Shown here piece after piece: positions 1 to 9,464 of a stretch of 64,000 nucleotides of DNA. How positions within the stretch are numbered: position 1 is the stretch's first letter; each line of letters begins with the position of its first letter. The DNA is from Variovorax sp. MHTC-1 (GTDB lineage: Bacteria; Pseudomonadota; Gammaproteobacteria; Burkholderiales; Burkholderiaceae_C), in assembly GCF_003984645.1 (NCBI RefSeq), contig NZ_RWKI01000021.1, positions 1-64,000 of the forward strand, in the 5' to 3' direction. The translations under genes were made by a program, and so were the position numbers. The notes beneath the pieces are model-generated. The model was not told the origin of the DNA. It ran no database searches and saw nothing but the letters and a program-made list of their open reading frames with translations.

Positions 1-9
1 CGCTGTCCA

Positions 10-99
10 CCCGAGACGGGCGCGCTGCGGCGTTGCAAATGCTCGCGATACCTACGGGTATCGCTGCGCTTTGCGCCTTGCATCGCATCCCGTCTCGGG
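10..99. repeat. Long imperfect intergenic hairpin
   Basis: Outer arms CCCGAGACGGG (10-20) and CCCGTCTCGGG (89-99) are perfect reverse complements, and an inner hairpin pairs GCGATACC (45-52) with GGTATCGC (57-64) around a 4-base loop. The middle arms pair only partly. The structure lies just beyond the 3' end of the M23 peptidase gene. There is no T-run, so it looks more like a dispersed palindromic repeat than a classical terminator. Bases 100-153 hold no gene that I can see. Confidence 0.55.
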
Positions 100-153
100 C
101 GTCCCTCACCGCCCATTTCAATGATTCAGCGGACTGGGGCCTGTTGCAAGTCC

Positions 154-1026
154 CTAGGCGGCGATGAAGAGCGCCGGATCCACCATCGCCCGGTTGAGCA
201 TCACCGACCAATGCAGGTGCGGGCCCGTCGCGCGGCCGGTGGCGCCGACGGCGCCGAGGCGCTCGCCGGTCTTCACCAACTCCCCCGGCTTCACGTCGAC
301 GGCGCTCAGGTGGCAATACATCGTGAGCAAGCCGCCGCCATGGTCCAGCCAAACCGTGCCGCCGTTGAAGAAGTAGTCGCCGGTGTCGATCACGCGGCCC
401 GGCAGCGGCGCCCCGACGGGCACGCCGGTGGCGGCCGCGATGTCCATGCCGCTGTGCGGATTGCGCTTCTCACCGTTGAAGACACGCCGCAAGCCGAAGG
501 AACTCGAGCGTCGACCCGGCACCGGCACCTTCATTCGCAGCTCGCCGGGCGGCAGCGGCTGGCTGAAGGTGGCCGCCACCTTTTGCTGGTGCGTTCGCTC
601 GCGTTCGTAGCGCGCCATGTCTTCGGCCGAGAGGTCGACCGTGCGGGGAGCGACCTTCAGCCGCTGCTCGCGGTAGGCCTTGGGCGCGATGGTGTAGCGC
701 AGTTCGCGTGCATTGGCGCCTTGGCCCGCGACGATCCTGATCGCCGCCTCGCCCGGCGCCGCGGCGAGCGGAATGCCGACCAGCGCCGACCATTCGATGG
801 CGTCTCCGAGCACCAGCAACGGGACATCGCCGTCAGTGAGCGCGACCGGCCGCGCAGCAGCCGGTCCCAGCGAAAGGCGGGCGACGCCGCCCGGCACTTG
901 CGATGCGCGCGGCCAGGTTTCCGCAGGCGCGGGGCCGGGCCTGGCCCTGGCCGCCCGCGCCGCGGGCAAGGTCGTCAGACCGAGAGCCCACAACAGGGCG
1001 TCGCGTCGGCTCGGGCGCATCGGCAT
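154..1026 (-). CDS. M23 family metallopeptidase (peptidoglycan endopeptidase-like)
   Basis: A 290-residue exported protein with a lysostaphin-type M23 domain in its last ~110 residues. The zinc ligands and catalytic residues are visible: H191 and D195 in an HxxxD motif, H239, and the HLH triplet at 270-272. M23 enzymes cleave peptide cross-bridges of peptidoglycan. The N-terminus carries SRRDALLW followed by a hydrophobic stretch, a signal peptide that may be Tat-type. Start chosen at the ATG overlapping the ridA stop (ATGA), which implies translational coupling. A longer in-frame extension to 1179 runs over ridA and was rejected. Residues ~30-165 are a poorly conserved spacer. Co-expression with RidA suggests that it feeds D-amino-acid-containing peptides to the divergent transporter; that part is inference. 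Confidence 0.9.
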   Translation of the reverse strand: MPMRPSRRDALLWALGLTTLPAARAARARPGPAPAETWPRASQVPGGVARLSLGPAAARPVALTDGDVPLLVLGDAIEWSALVGIPLAAAPGEAAIRIVAGQGANARELRYTIAPKAYREQRLKVAPRTVDLSAEDMARYERERTHQQKVAATFSQPLPPGELRMKVPVPGRRSSSFGLRRVFNGEKRNPHSGMDIAAATGVPVGAPLPGRVIDTGDYFFNGGTVWLDHGGGLLTMYCHLSAVDVKPGELVKTGERLGAVGATGRATGPHLHWSVMLNRAMVDPALFIAA

Positions 1027-1415
1027 CAGGCTTTCGGCTTGTAGGCCACGACGTCGATCTCGACCTTGGCGTCGACCATCAACCGCGCCTCGGTGGTCGA
1101 GCGCGCGGGACGGCCGGCCCCGAAGTAGCCCATGTAGACGCGGTTGAAGGCACCGAAGTCGCGCGCGTCCTGCAGCCATACCGTGGTCTTGCAGACGTCG
1201 TCGAATGTGGCGCCGGCCAGCGCGAGCACCGACTTGAGGTTCTCCATGACCTGCCGGGTCTGCGCCTCGATGCCGCCGACCACGATCTCGCCGTTCGCAT
1301 CGGCAGGCACCTGCCCCGACACGTAGATGAAATCGCCCGCGCGCACGGCGGGGGAGAACGGGCGGACCTGGTTGTCCGAGGCCTTGGGGGATGTACCGAG
1401 GTATTCGAGTGGCAT
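1026..1415 (-). CDS. RidA family reactive enamine/imine deaminase
   Basis: A 129-residue protein, the usual RidA (YjgF/UK114) length, ending with the family signature RSTTEARLMVDAKVEIDV-like block around residues 105-122, including the conserved Arg and Glu. RidA hydrolyses the 2-aminoacrylate and iminopropionate intermediates released by PLP-dependent dehydratases and deaminases. An AGGAG ribosome site precedes the ATG. It is first in a two-gene operon with the M23 peptidase and diverges from the ABC transporter operon, which encodes a PLP-dependent D-amino-acid deaminase. RidA therefore has an obvious local partner. Family assignment is firm; exact substrate is not. Confidence 0.92.
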   Translation of the reverse strand: MPLEYLGTSPKASDNQVRPFSPAVRAGDFIYVSGQVPADANGEIVVGGIEAQTRQVMENLKSVLALAGATFDDVCKTTVWLQDARDFGAFNRVYMGYFGAGRPARSTTEARLMVDAKVEIDVVAYKPKA

Positions 1416-1442
1416 GAAAGGCTCCTGGGTTGAGGGGTGGTT

Positions 1443-1457
1443 TGAAATTCTATTTCA
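1443..1457. promoter_or_regulatory. Operator 1, perfect 15-bp palindrome (putative RpiR site)
   Basis: TGAAATTCTATTTCA is a perfect 6-3-6 inverted repeat (TGAAAT / ATTTCA). On the minus strand it covers TAGAAT (1447-1452), a good -10 candidate for ridA, 28 bp upstream of the ridA ATG. A near-identical copy lies 85 bp away. Assignment to the RpiR-family regulator at 8553-9464 is inference from linkage and the form of the site. Confidence 0.6.
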
Positions 1458-1527
1458 GTAAAAATCTAAAAACCTAGGGTTAACACCCGTGATTTGGCAC
1501 GTTTGATGCTTCAAAGTCCGGCCGAAT

Positions 1528-1542
1528 AGAAAATATATTTCA
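1528..1542. promoter_or_regulatory. Operator 2, 15-bp near-palindrome (putative RpiR site)
   Basis: AGAAAATATATTTCA matches operator 1 at 10 of its 12 arm positions and keeps the 6-3-6 spacing. It overlaps a plausible plus-strand -10 (TAGAAA, 1527-1532) that sits 18 bp after TTGATG (1503-1508), so binding would be expected to block transcription of the transporter operon. The two site centres are 85 bp apart, about eight helical turns, so they face the same side of the DNA. Confidence 0.55.
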
Positions 1543-1572
1543 CACCCCATTCGACCCACGAAGGAATTCCAG

Positions 1573-3117
1573 ATGCCCATGCCCGCCCTCTCGAAGCGCA
1601 GCCTGCTCGGCGCGTTCCTCGTCAGCTTGCTGTGCGCCGTGGCGCCGGCCCAGGCCCAGGGCCCGCGCAATTTCGCGACCCTGGCCATGGTGGCCGAGCC
1701 ACAGACGCTGGACCCGATGGCCTCCACCGCCGACTTGGTCGGCACAATCATGCAGCACGTCTACGAGCCGCTCTACACCTTCGATGCCAAGTGGAACGTG
1801 GTGCCGATGCTGGCCGAAGCCATGCCGAAGATCTCGGCCGACGGCAAGACCTACGCCATCACCCTGCGCAGGGGCGTGATGCTGCACAACGGCCGCGAGC
1901 TCAACGCCGAAGACGTGGTGGCGAGCCTGCAGCGCTGGATCGAGCAGTCGCCGCGCGGCAAGGCGGTGGGCAAGGAGCTCGAGAGCCTCAAGGCGAAGGG
2001 CCCGCTCGGCGTCGAGCTGGTGCTCAAGGCGCCGTATGCGCCGCTGCTCGCCCAGTTGGCGCTGCCGAGCGGCATGGCCGCGATCATGGCCAAGGACTCG
2101 ATCGCGCAGCCGCTGAAGGAATTCGTCGGCACCGGCCCCTACAAGTTCAAGGAGCGCCGGCCCGACCAGTACGTGCTGCTCACGCGCTTCGACAAGTACA
2201 GCGCCCGCAAGGAGCCCGCGAGCGGCTACGGCGGCAAGCGCGAGGCGGCCATCGAGGAGCTGCGCTTCGTGCCGGTGCCCAATGCGAACACGCGCGTCGA
2301 GGGCGCGCTGGCCGGCCAGTACGACTATGCCGACCTGCTGCCGGTGGAAGCCCTGCCGCGCCTCGAGAAGGCCAGCGGGAAGACGCTGCCGATCATGACG
2401 CCGTCCTTCGGCTTCCCCTACCTGGTGTTCAACACCAAGGAAGGCGTGGCCGCCAGCCAGCCTGTGCGCCAGGCGATCCAGGTCGCGCTCGGCGAGGGCG
2501 AGATGCTCGCGGCCGGCTTCGGCGACACGCGCTTCTTCGTCGCCGAAGGCAACCACTTCCCCAAGGGCTCGCCTTTCTACGCCACCGGCGGCACCGATCT
2601 CTACAACCAGCGCAATGCGCCCAAGGCCAAGGAGGCGGCGGCCAAGGCCGGCTACAAGGGAGAGCCGATCCGCGTGCTGACCAGCCGCCAGTACGACTTC
2701 CACTACAACATGGCGCTCCTGATGGCCGAGCAGCTCAAGCGCGCCGGCTTCAAGGTCGAGCTCAACGTGGTCGACTGGGCCACGCTGGTGCAGCGCCGCA
2801 ACGACCCGAAGCTGTGGGACATCTACGTCACGCATTCGGGCCAGTTCCCCGAGCCCATGCTCTCGCCGCCGCAGCTCGGCGACGGCGCGCCGGGCTGGTG
2901 GGATTCGCCGGCCAAGAAGGCCGCGCTGTCCGCTTTCAATGTCGAGAGCGATCCGGCCAAGCGCGGCGCGCTGTGGGGCAAGGTGCAGCAGGTGGTCTAC
3001 GACGAGGTGCCGTACGTGAACGTCGGCAAGTTCAACGGGCTGTCGGCGAAGAGCCCGGCGTTGGACAACTACCAGCCGGCGACCTGGCCGTATTTCTGGA
3101 ATACGCGCATCAAGTAA
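1573..3117 (+). CDS. ABC transporter substrate-binding protein, peptide family (DppA/DdpA-like)
   Basis: A 514-residue periplasmic binding protein of the SBP_bac_5 family, the usual size for dipeptide/oligopeptide binding proteins. The signal peptide spans about residues 1-29 and ends at AQAQ. The start of the mature protein carries the TLDP motif typical of the family, followed by the D-L-V-G-T-I-style helix. An AAGGA ribosome site precedes the ATG. It is the first gene of an operon that continues with two permeases, two ATPases, a D-amino-acid deaminase, a regulator and a D-aminoacylase. This makes D-amino-acid peptides or N-acyl-D-amino acids the most likely ligands (inference). Confidence 0.9.
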   Translation: MPMPALSKRSLLGAFLVSLLCAVAPAQAQGPRNFATLAMVAEPQTLDPMASTADLVGTIMQHVYEPLYTFDAKWNVVPMLAEAMPKISADGKTYAITLRRGVMLHNGRELNAEDVVASLQRWIEQSPRGKAVGKELESLKAKGPLGVELVLKAPYAPLLAQLALPSGMAAIMAKDSIAQPLKEFVGTGPYKFKERRPDQYVLLTRFDKYSARKEPASGYGGKREAAIEELRFVPVPNANTRVEGALAGQYDYADLLPVEALPRLEKASGKTLPIMTPSFGFPYLVFNTKEGVAASQPVRQAIQVALGEGEMLAAGFGDTRFFVAEGNHFPKGSPFYATGGTDLYNQRNAPKAKEAAAKAGYKGEPIRVLTSRQYDFHYNMALLMAEQLKRAGFKVELNVVDWATLVQRRNDPKLWDIYVTHSGQFPEPMLSPPQLGDGAPGWWDSPAKKAALSAFNVESDPAKRGALWGKVQQVVYDEVPYVNVGKFNGLSAKSPALDNYQPATWPYFWNTRIK

Positions 3118-3138
3118 GCACCTGCCGCTTCCTTCGCC

Positions 3139-4080
3139 ATGGTCCGCTATCTCTCGTCCCGCCTCGCGGGCATGCTGGTCGTGCTCGCCATCGTGGCGGT
3201 GCTGGTCTTCATCCTTACGCGCGCGGCCTCGGGCGACCCGGTCTCGGTGCTGCTGGGCGACCAGGCCACCGCCGCCGACATCGCACGCGTGCAGAAGGAA
3301 TACGGCCTCGACAAGCCGCTGCCGGTGCAGTTCGGCTACTGGCTGCGCGAAGTGCTGCAGGGCAATCTGGGCCAGTCGATCTTCCTGCAGCGTCCGGTCA
3401 CGCAGGCGCTCATGGAGCGCGCGGAGCCGACCGCGCTGCTGGCGCTGATGGCGGTCGGGATCGCGGCGCTGATCGGGCTGCCTTGCGGCATCGTCTCGGC
3501 GGTGTTCCGCGGGCGCGTGGTCGACCAGGTGTTCACCGGCATCGCGATGCTGGGCGCCAGCATCCCGAGCTTCTGGCTCGGCATCGTGCTGATCCAGCTG
3601 TTCGCGGTCTCGCTCGGCTGGTTTCCGGTGTCGGGCTATGGCGCGCCCGGCGCGCCGCTGGCCGAGCGCCTGCATGCGCTGATCCTGCCGGCCACGGTGC
3701 TGGGGCTCTTGAACTCGGCGCTGATCATCCGCTTCACGCGCGCCTCGATGCTCGACGTGCTGGGCGAGGACTATGTGCGCACCGCGCGTTCCAAGGGCCT
3801 GGCGGAAAGCACAGTGGTGCTCAAGCATGCGTTGCGCAATGCGCTGGTGCCGATCGTCACCGTGCTGGGGCTCACCATCGCGCTGATGATCGGCGGTGCG
3901 GTCGTGACGGAAACGGTGTTCGGCCTGCCCGGCGTCGGCAACCTGGTGGTGAACGCGGTGCTCAGGCGCGACTATCCGGTGATCCAGGGAGCGCTGCTCG
4001 TGATCGCGGCGATCTACGTGCTCATCAATTTCTCGATCGACCTGCTGTACGCCGTCGTCGATCCCCGCGTGAAGATCTGA
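3139..4080 (+). CDS. ABC transporter permease, DppB-like
   Basis: A 313-residue inner-membrane permease of the DppB/OppB type. It has an N-terminal transmembrane helix (about 9-30), a periplasmic loop, then a five-helix core. The cytoplasmic EAA-like loop is seen around residues 214-240 (DYVRTARSKGL...LKHALRNALVP), which docks the ATPase. It ends with the family's typical DLLYAVVDPRV. It lies 21 bp after the binding protein and 3 bp before the partner permease, so all are probably co-transcribed. Confidence 0.93.
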   Translation: MVRYLSSRLAGMLVVLAIVAVLVFILTRAASGDPVSVLLGDQATAADIARVQKEYGLDKPLPVQFGYWLREVLQGNLGQSIFLQRPVTQALMERAEPTALLALMAVGIAALIGLPCGIVSAVFRGRVVDQVFTGIAMLGASIPSFWLGIVLIQLFAVSLGWFPVSGYGAPGAPLAERLHALILPATVLGLLNSALIIRFTRASMLDVLGEDYVRTARSKGLAESTVVLKHALRNALVPIVTVLGLTIALMIGGAVVTETVFGLPGVGNLVVNAVLRRDYPVIQGALLVIAAIYVLINFSIDLLYAVVDPRVKI

Positions 4081-4083
4081 ATC

Positions 4084-4923
4084 ATGCAAATGCCAAGAAT
4101 GCTCCGCCAGCTGATGCACCGCCGCATCGTGATGGTCTCGGCCCTGGTGCTGCTGGTGATCGCGGTGCTCGCGCTCGGCGCGCCGTGGTTCGCCTCGGCC
4201 GACCCGAACGACACGGCCGTGCTCGACCGCCTCAAGCCGCCGAGCGCCCAGCACCTGATGGGCACCGACGAACTGGGCCGCGACATGTACTCGCGCATCG
4301 TCCACGGCGCGCGCTATTCGCTCGCGATCGCAGCGTTGACGGCGCTCGGCTCGGTGGTCGCGGGCACCCTCCTGGGCCTGGTGGCCGGCTTCTTCCGCCG
4401 GCTCGATGCGCCGCTGATGCGCGTGGTCGACGCGATGATGTCCTTCCCCGACATCCTGCTCGCGATCGCGCTGGTCGCCATTCTCGGCGCCTCGCTGGGC
4501 AATGTGGTGCTGGCGCTGGTGCTGGTCTACACGCCGCGCGTGGCGCGCGTGGTGCGCGCTTCCACGCTGGTGGTGCGCGAGCTGCTCTTCGTCGAGGCCG
4601 TGCGCGCCCTGGGCGTGCGCACCTCGCGCATCCTGTGGCGCCACATCCTGCCCAACCTGATGTCGCCGATCCTGGTGCAGGTGTCCTTTATCTTCGCCTA
4701 CGCCATCCTCGCGGAGGCGGGGCTCTCCTTCCTCGGCGTCGGCGTGCCGCCCGAGATCCCGACCTGGGGCACCATGGTCGCCGGCAGCCAGCAGTATGCG
4801 GACCGGGCCTTCTGGGTCGTGCTGTTCCCTGGGCTCGCCATCATCTTCACGGCGCTCTCGTTGCAATTGCTGGGCGACGGCGTGCGCGACTTGCTCGATC
4901 CCAAGCTCAAGAAGGCGGCATAG
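4084..4923 (+). CDS. ABC transporter permease, DppC-like
   Basis: A 279-residue permease of the DppC/OppC type. It begins with a short cytoplasmic tail and one helix (about 17-38), followed by the conserved periplasmic HLMGTDELGRDMYSRIVHGAR block. The EAA loop (VEAVRALGVRTSRILWRHILPN) lies at about residues 172-193, and the ILAEAGLSFLGVGVP helix follows. It pairs with the upstream permease as a heterodimer. Unusually, a 347-bp non-coding stretch with palindromic repeats separates it from the two ATPase genes of the same transporter. Confidence 0.93.
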   Translation: MQMPRMLRQLMHRRIVMVSALVLLVIAVLALGAPWFASADPNDTAVLDRLKPPSAQHLMGTDELGRDMYSRIVHGARYSLAIAALTALGSVVAGTLLGLVAGFFRRLDAPLMRVVDAMMSFPDILLAIALVAILGASLGNVVLALVLVYTPRVARVVRASTLVVRELLFVEAVRALGVRTSRILWRHILPNLMSPILVQVSFIFAYAILAEAGLSFLGVGVPPEIPTWGTMVAGSQQYADRAFWVVLFPGLAIIFTALSLQLLGDGVRDLLDPKLKKAA

Positions 4924-4975
4924 GGTGAACGCATCTCTCACGCCTTATCAAGGGGTTTGGCTGCGGTGGGGGCGG

Positions 4976-5220
4976 GATCACGCCGACGGCGTGCTCTGCT
5001 CCGCGAATGTCCCCCGGCGCGGCCTAGGGCCGCAAGCCTCCTCCTTTATTTCGCTGCGCAGAGCACGCCATCGGCGTGATCCGTCACGGTGGTGGTGCAT
5101 CGGCCGGCACGGCGCGACGTTTCTCGTGCCGAGGGCATGGGGTGTCCCCCGCAGCGAAATAAAGGAGGAGGCGAAGCCGGGGGACATTCGCGGAGGGGGA
5201 TACCCCGTGTCCTCGGCACG
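4976..5220. repeat. Composite palindromic element inside the transporter operon
   Basis: Three interlocking inverted repeats fill the 347-bp gap between permease and ATPase genes. A: 4976-4999 pairs with 5058-5081 (23 of 24). B: parts of 5001-5058 (the GAATGTCCCCCGG block and CCTCCTCCTTTATTTCGCTGC) pair with 5151-5193. C: 5125-5150 pairs with 5195-5220 (23 of 26) and encloses the second B arm. No open frame is convincing here. The GGAG at 5259-5262 just outside serves the next gene. It resembles a mobile or dispersed extragenic palindrome rather than a terminator, since no T-run follows. Confidence 0.7.
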
Positions 5221-5270
5221 CACCCCCGACGGCCGAAGCTCGAGCGCGATCGCGCGGCGGAGCAATTGAC

Positions 5271-6295
<1,025 letters not shown>

Positions 6296-6299
<4 letters not shown>

Positions 6300-7258
6300 A
6301 CGCTCCATTGATCGAGGTCCGCGGCCTCAAGAAATACTTCGGCAGCGGCGAGCGCCCGGTGCGCGCGGTCGACGACGTGTCCTTCGCCATCCGCGCCGGC
6401 GAGACGCTGGGACTGGTCGGCGAATCGGGATCCGGCAAGAGCACCATCGGCCGCACGCTGCTGCGCCTGGTCGAGCGCACCGAGGGCGAGGTGCTCTACC
6501 GCGGCGACGACATCGGCAAGCTTTCTTCCGGGCCGCTGCGAAAGCTGCGCAGCAAGCTGCAGATCATCTTCCAGGACCCGTACGCGAGCCTGAATCCGAA
6601 GATGCGCATCAACGCGATCCTCGGCGAGGCGCTGGCCACGCACGGACTCCACAAGGGCGCGGCCGCACGCGACAAGCGCATCGCCGAGCTGCTCGAAACC
6701 GTGGGCCTGCGCCCCGAGCACGCCAGCCGCTTCCCGCACGAGTTCTCGGGCGGCCAGCGGCAGCGCATCGGCGTGGCGCGCGCGCTCGCGGTGGAGCCCG
6801 AGTTCATCGTCGCCGACGAGCCGCTGTCGGCGCTGGACGTGTCGATCCAGTCGCAGGTGATCAACCTCCTGGCCGACCTGCGAGAGCGCCTGTCGCTCAC
6901 GATGCTATTCATCTCGCACGACCTGGACGTGGTGGAATACCTGTGCGACCGTGTGGTCGTGCTCTACCTCGGCAAGGTGATGGAAGTGGCGACCACCAGC
7001 GAACTCTTCGAGCGCCCTCGGCATCCCTACACGCGGGCCCTGCTGGCCGCGAGCCCGAAGCCCGATCCGCTTGTACCGAATGAGCATGTCGCGCTCCAGG
7101 GCGACATCCCGAGCCCGATGTCGCCACCGTCCGGCTGCGTCTTCCGCACGCGCTGCCCGCATGCCATCGAGGCTTGCGCGCAGACCGTGCCGCCGCTTTC
7201 CGAACTCGCACCGGGCCATTTTTCCGCCTGCATCCGCAAGGAGCTGATTTCCCAATGA
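6296..7258 (+). CDS. ABC transporter ATP-binding protein, DppF-like
   Basis: A 320-residue second ATPase of the peptide-type transporter. Walker A GESGSGKS is at 42-49. The Q-loop (IFQDPYASLNP), signature FSGGQRQR, Walker B FIVADEPLSALD and the H-loop SHDLD are all intact. The C-terminus carries the typical PSGCVFRTRCPHA segment. Translationally coupled by ATGA overlaps on both sides, upstream to the DppD-like gene and downstream to the deaminase. The coupling to a catabolic gene strongly ties the transporter to D-amino-acid degradation. Confidence 0.94.
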
Positions 7259-8553
7259 CCACCGACCACGACGACTTCCTCGACCCGCTGCTCGACACCG
7301 GCTTCAAGGGCTACCCGCGCACCCAGCCGCCGAAGCGTCGCAGCGAGATCGGCCAGGCCGGCTGGCACGTGCTGGCCGGCGACCTGCCGCTGCCGCTGGC
7401 CGTGCTCAAGCGCGAGGCGCTGGAACATAACCTCCAATGGATGCAGGCGCGCGTGCGCCAGTGGGGCATCGATCTCGCGCCGCACGGCAAGACCACCATG
7501 TCGCCGCAGCTCTTCCAGCGCCAGCTCGATGCCGGCGCCTGGGGCCTCACTTTCGCGACCGTGACTCAGCTCGCCGTCGGCGTGGCCGCCGGCGCGCGGC
7601 GCACGCTGATCGCCAACCAGGTGGTGAACGACGAAGACCTGGCCGGCATCCAGCTGCTGCTGCACGCGCACATCGACCTGCGCGTCGTGTTCCTGGTCGA
7701 CTCGCTGGCCCAGCTCGCGCTGATCGAGGACTGGGCAGGGCGTCATCCCGAGCACCTGCCCTTCGAGGCGATGATCGAGATCGGCGTCGACGGCGCGCGC
7801 ACCGGCTGCCGCACGCATGAGGAGGCGATCACTCTCGCGACCCGCCTGCACGAGAGCGCGGCGGTCAAGCTGGCCGGCATCGAGTGCTACGAAGGGCAGG
7901 GCGCCACCGGCGAGAGCGGGCCCGATGCGGCCTATGCGAACGCGCTGATGGACCGCGTCGAGGCGGTCGCCCGCCATTGCGACGTCAACGGTCTGTTCGA
8001 CACCGACGAGGTGCTGGTCTCGGCCGGCGGCTCGGCGATCTTCGACCTGGTGGCCGGCCGCCTGAAGCCGGGGCTCGGACGCAGCGTGCGCGGCCTGCTG
8101 CGCTCGGGCTGCTACGTCACGCACGACCATGGCTTCTACCAGCGCATGCTGAACGCAGTGGACCAGCGCCTGGGATGCGATTGCGGCGAGAGCCTGCGTC
8201 CCGCGATGGAAGTGTGGGCCACGGTGCAGTCGCGCCCCGAGCCCAAGCTCGCGATTCTCGCCGTGGGCAAGCGCGACATCTCCTTCGACCTCTCGATGCC
8301 GGTGCCGATCGCACGCGCCGCGCGCGGCAGCTTGGTTCCCGCCGCGGTGCCGCCGGGCTGGAAGATCACGGCGCTCAACGACCAGCACGCCTACCTGCGC
8401 TGGGACGACGCCGAGGAGCCGCAGGCGCCCGTGGTCGGCGAGCGCGTCGGCCTCGGCATCTCGCACCCCTGCACCACCTTCGACAAGTGGCACTGGATGC
8501 CGGTGGTCGAGGAGGACTTGCGCATCAGCGACGCCGTGGCCATGCATTTCTGA
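7255..8553 (+). CDS. PLP-dependent D-amino acid deaminase (DSD1/alanine-racemase-fold family)
   Basis: A 432-residue protein with an alanine-racemase-type PLP barrel followed by a D-serine-dehydratase-like C-terminal domain. K79 in PHGKT is the expected PLP lysine. H404 and C406 in SHPCTTFDKW match the His-x-Cys zinc ligands of eukaryotic-type D-serine dehydratase. Such enzymes convert D-serine or related D-amino acids to 2-oxo acid plus ammonia through an enamine, the kind of product RidA removes. The start overlaps the preceding ATPase by 4 bp. D-threonine aldolase is a related alternative. Fold is clear; the substrate is inferred. Confidence 0.85.
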   Translation: MTTDHDDFLDPLLDTGFKGYPRTQPPKRRSEIGQAGWHVLAGDLPLPLAVLKREALEHNLQWMQARVRQWGIDLAPHGKTTMSPQLFQRQLDAGAWGLTFATVTQLAVGVAAGARRTLIANQVVNDEDLAGIQLLLHAHIDLRVVFLVDSLAQLALIEDWAGRHPEHLPFEAMIEIGVDGARTGCRTHEEAITLATRLHESAAVKLAGIECYEGQGATGESGPDAAYANALMDRVEAVARHCDVNGLFDTDEVLVSAGGSAIFDLVAGRLKPGLGRSVRGLLRSGCYVTHDHGFYQRMLNAVDQRLGCDCGESLRPAMEVWATVQSRPEPKLAILAVGKRDISFDLSMPVPIARAARGSLVPAAVPPGWKITALNDQHAYLRWDDAEEPQAPVVGERVGLGISHPCTTFDKWHWMPVVEEDLRISDAVAMHF

Positions 8554-9464
8554 TGGCGAGCGCGATGACATCCTCCCTGCTCCAGAAGATGGCCCAAAGC
8601 CGCGACGGCGCCTCGGCTACGCGGCGCGCCATCCTCGACCTGATCCTCGAAGACCCCGACCGTGCGCTGCAGGAAAGCTTCGAGACGCTGGCCGAGCGCT
8701 CGCGCAGCTCGGTGCCGACCATCATGCGCACCTGCCGCGACCTCGGCTTCGCCGGCCTGCGCGAGTTCAAGCTCGCGCTGGCGCAGGAGCTGGCGCTCGG
8801 CGGCTCGCCGCTGCACCGGCGCGTAAACATCGAGGACGCGGCCGACGAGGTGGTCGGCAAGATCGCGCGCAGCGCCGCGGCCTCGGTGTCGGGCGTGCGC
8901 AGCCAGCTCGACATGCAAGTGCTCGACGGCGCCGTGGCCGCCATCGCGGCGGCGCCGCATGTGGACCTCTACGGCGCGGGGGCCACCTCGTGGTTCATGG
9001 CCAACGACCTGCAGGCGCGGCTGTTCCGCCTCGGCCTCTCGGCCAACGCCTGGGCCGACTACCACCTGCAGCAGGTGGCGGGCGCGGCCCAGCGTCCCGG
9101 CGGCGTGGTGATCGCGATCTCGCACGTGGGCGGCATGCCCTCGCTGCTCGACTCGGTCGACATCGCGCGCGGGCAGGGCGCCAAGGTGGTCGCGCTCACG
9201 CGGCCCGGCACGGCGCTCGCCGCCAAGGCCGATTTCCTGCTGGGCCTGTCGGTGCCCGACGACGCGGTGATGCACGTCGGCATCGATGCCTACCTCACGC
9301 ACCTGACGGTGATCGAGATCCTGACCGTGCTGGTCGCGCAGCGCCGCGGCGAGCCCGCGGTGCAGCGCCTGCAGCGCGCGCGCGAGGCCTTCCAGCGCCA
9401 CGGCATCGATGCCAGCACGCATCCGCTGCAGAGCTGGGATGGTGGAGGCGTGAAGCATGGCTGA
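8553..9464 (+). CDS. RpiR/MurR family transcriptional regulator (HTH + SIS)
   Basis: A 303-residue regulator. Residues ~5-85 form an RpiR-type helix-turn-helix (AERSRSSVPTIMRTCRDLGFAG region), and ~125-265 form a SIS domain that in this family usually binds a sugar phosphate (MurNAc-6-phosphate in MurR). Its ATG overlaps the deaminase stop by one base (TGATG), and it overlaps the next gene by 8 bp, so it is made together with the enzymes. It is the natural candidate to bind the two TGAAAT-N3-ATTTCA sites at 1443-1457 and 1528-1542. The inducer is unknown. Confidence 0.88.
   Translation: MASAMTSSLLQKMAQSRDGASATRRAILDLILEDPDRALQESFETLAERSRSSVPTIMRTCRDLGFAGLREFKLALAQELALGGSPLHRRVNIEDAADEVVGKIARSAAASVSGVRSQLDMQVLDGAVAAIAAAPHVDLYGAGATSWFMANDLQARLFRLGLSANAWADYHLQQVAGAAQRPGGVVIAISHVGGMPSLLDSVDIARGQGAKVVALTRPGTALAAKADFLLGLSVPDDAVMHVGIDAYLTHLTVIEILTVLVAQRRGEPAVQRLQRAREAFQRHGIDASTHPLQSWDGGGVKHG

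Noticed and set aside
154..1179. Extended M23 peptidase starting at 1179.
   Set aside because: The extra N-terminal residues overlap ridA and are arginine-rich; the ATGA overlap start at 1026 is followed by a normal signal peptide.
1540..4941. Very long open frames on both strands over the transporter genes (for example 1133 residues on the minus strand and 1098 on the plus strand).
   Set aside because: They are His/Arg/Ala/Gln-rich shadow frames of GC-rich coding DNA and conflict with clear binding-protein and permease genes. The same holds for many long antisense frames throughout the window.
4924..5270. Small open frames (for example 61, 99 and 157 residues) in the gap.
   Set aside because: They follow the inverted repeats, lack conserved features and have no convincing ribosome-binding site.
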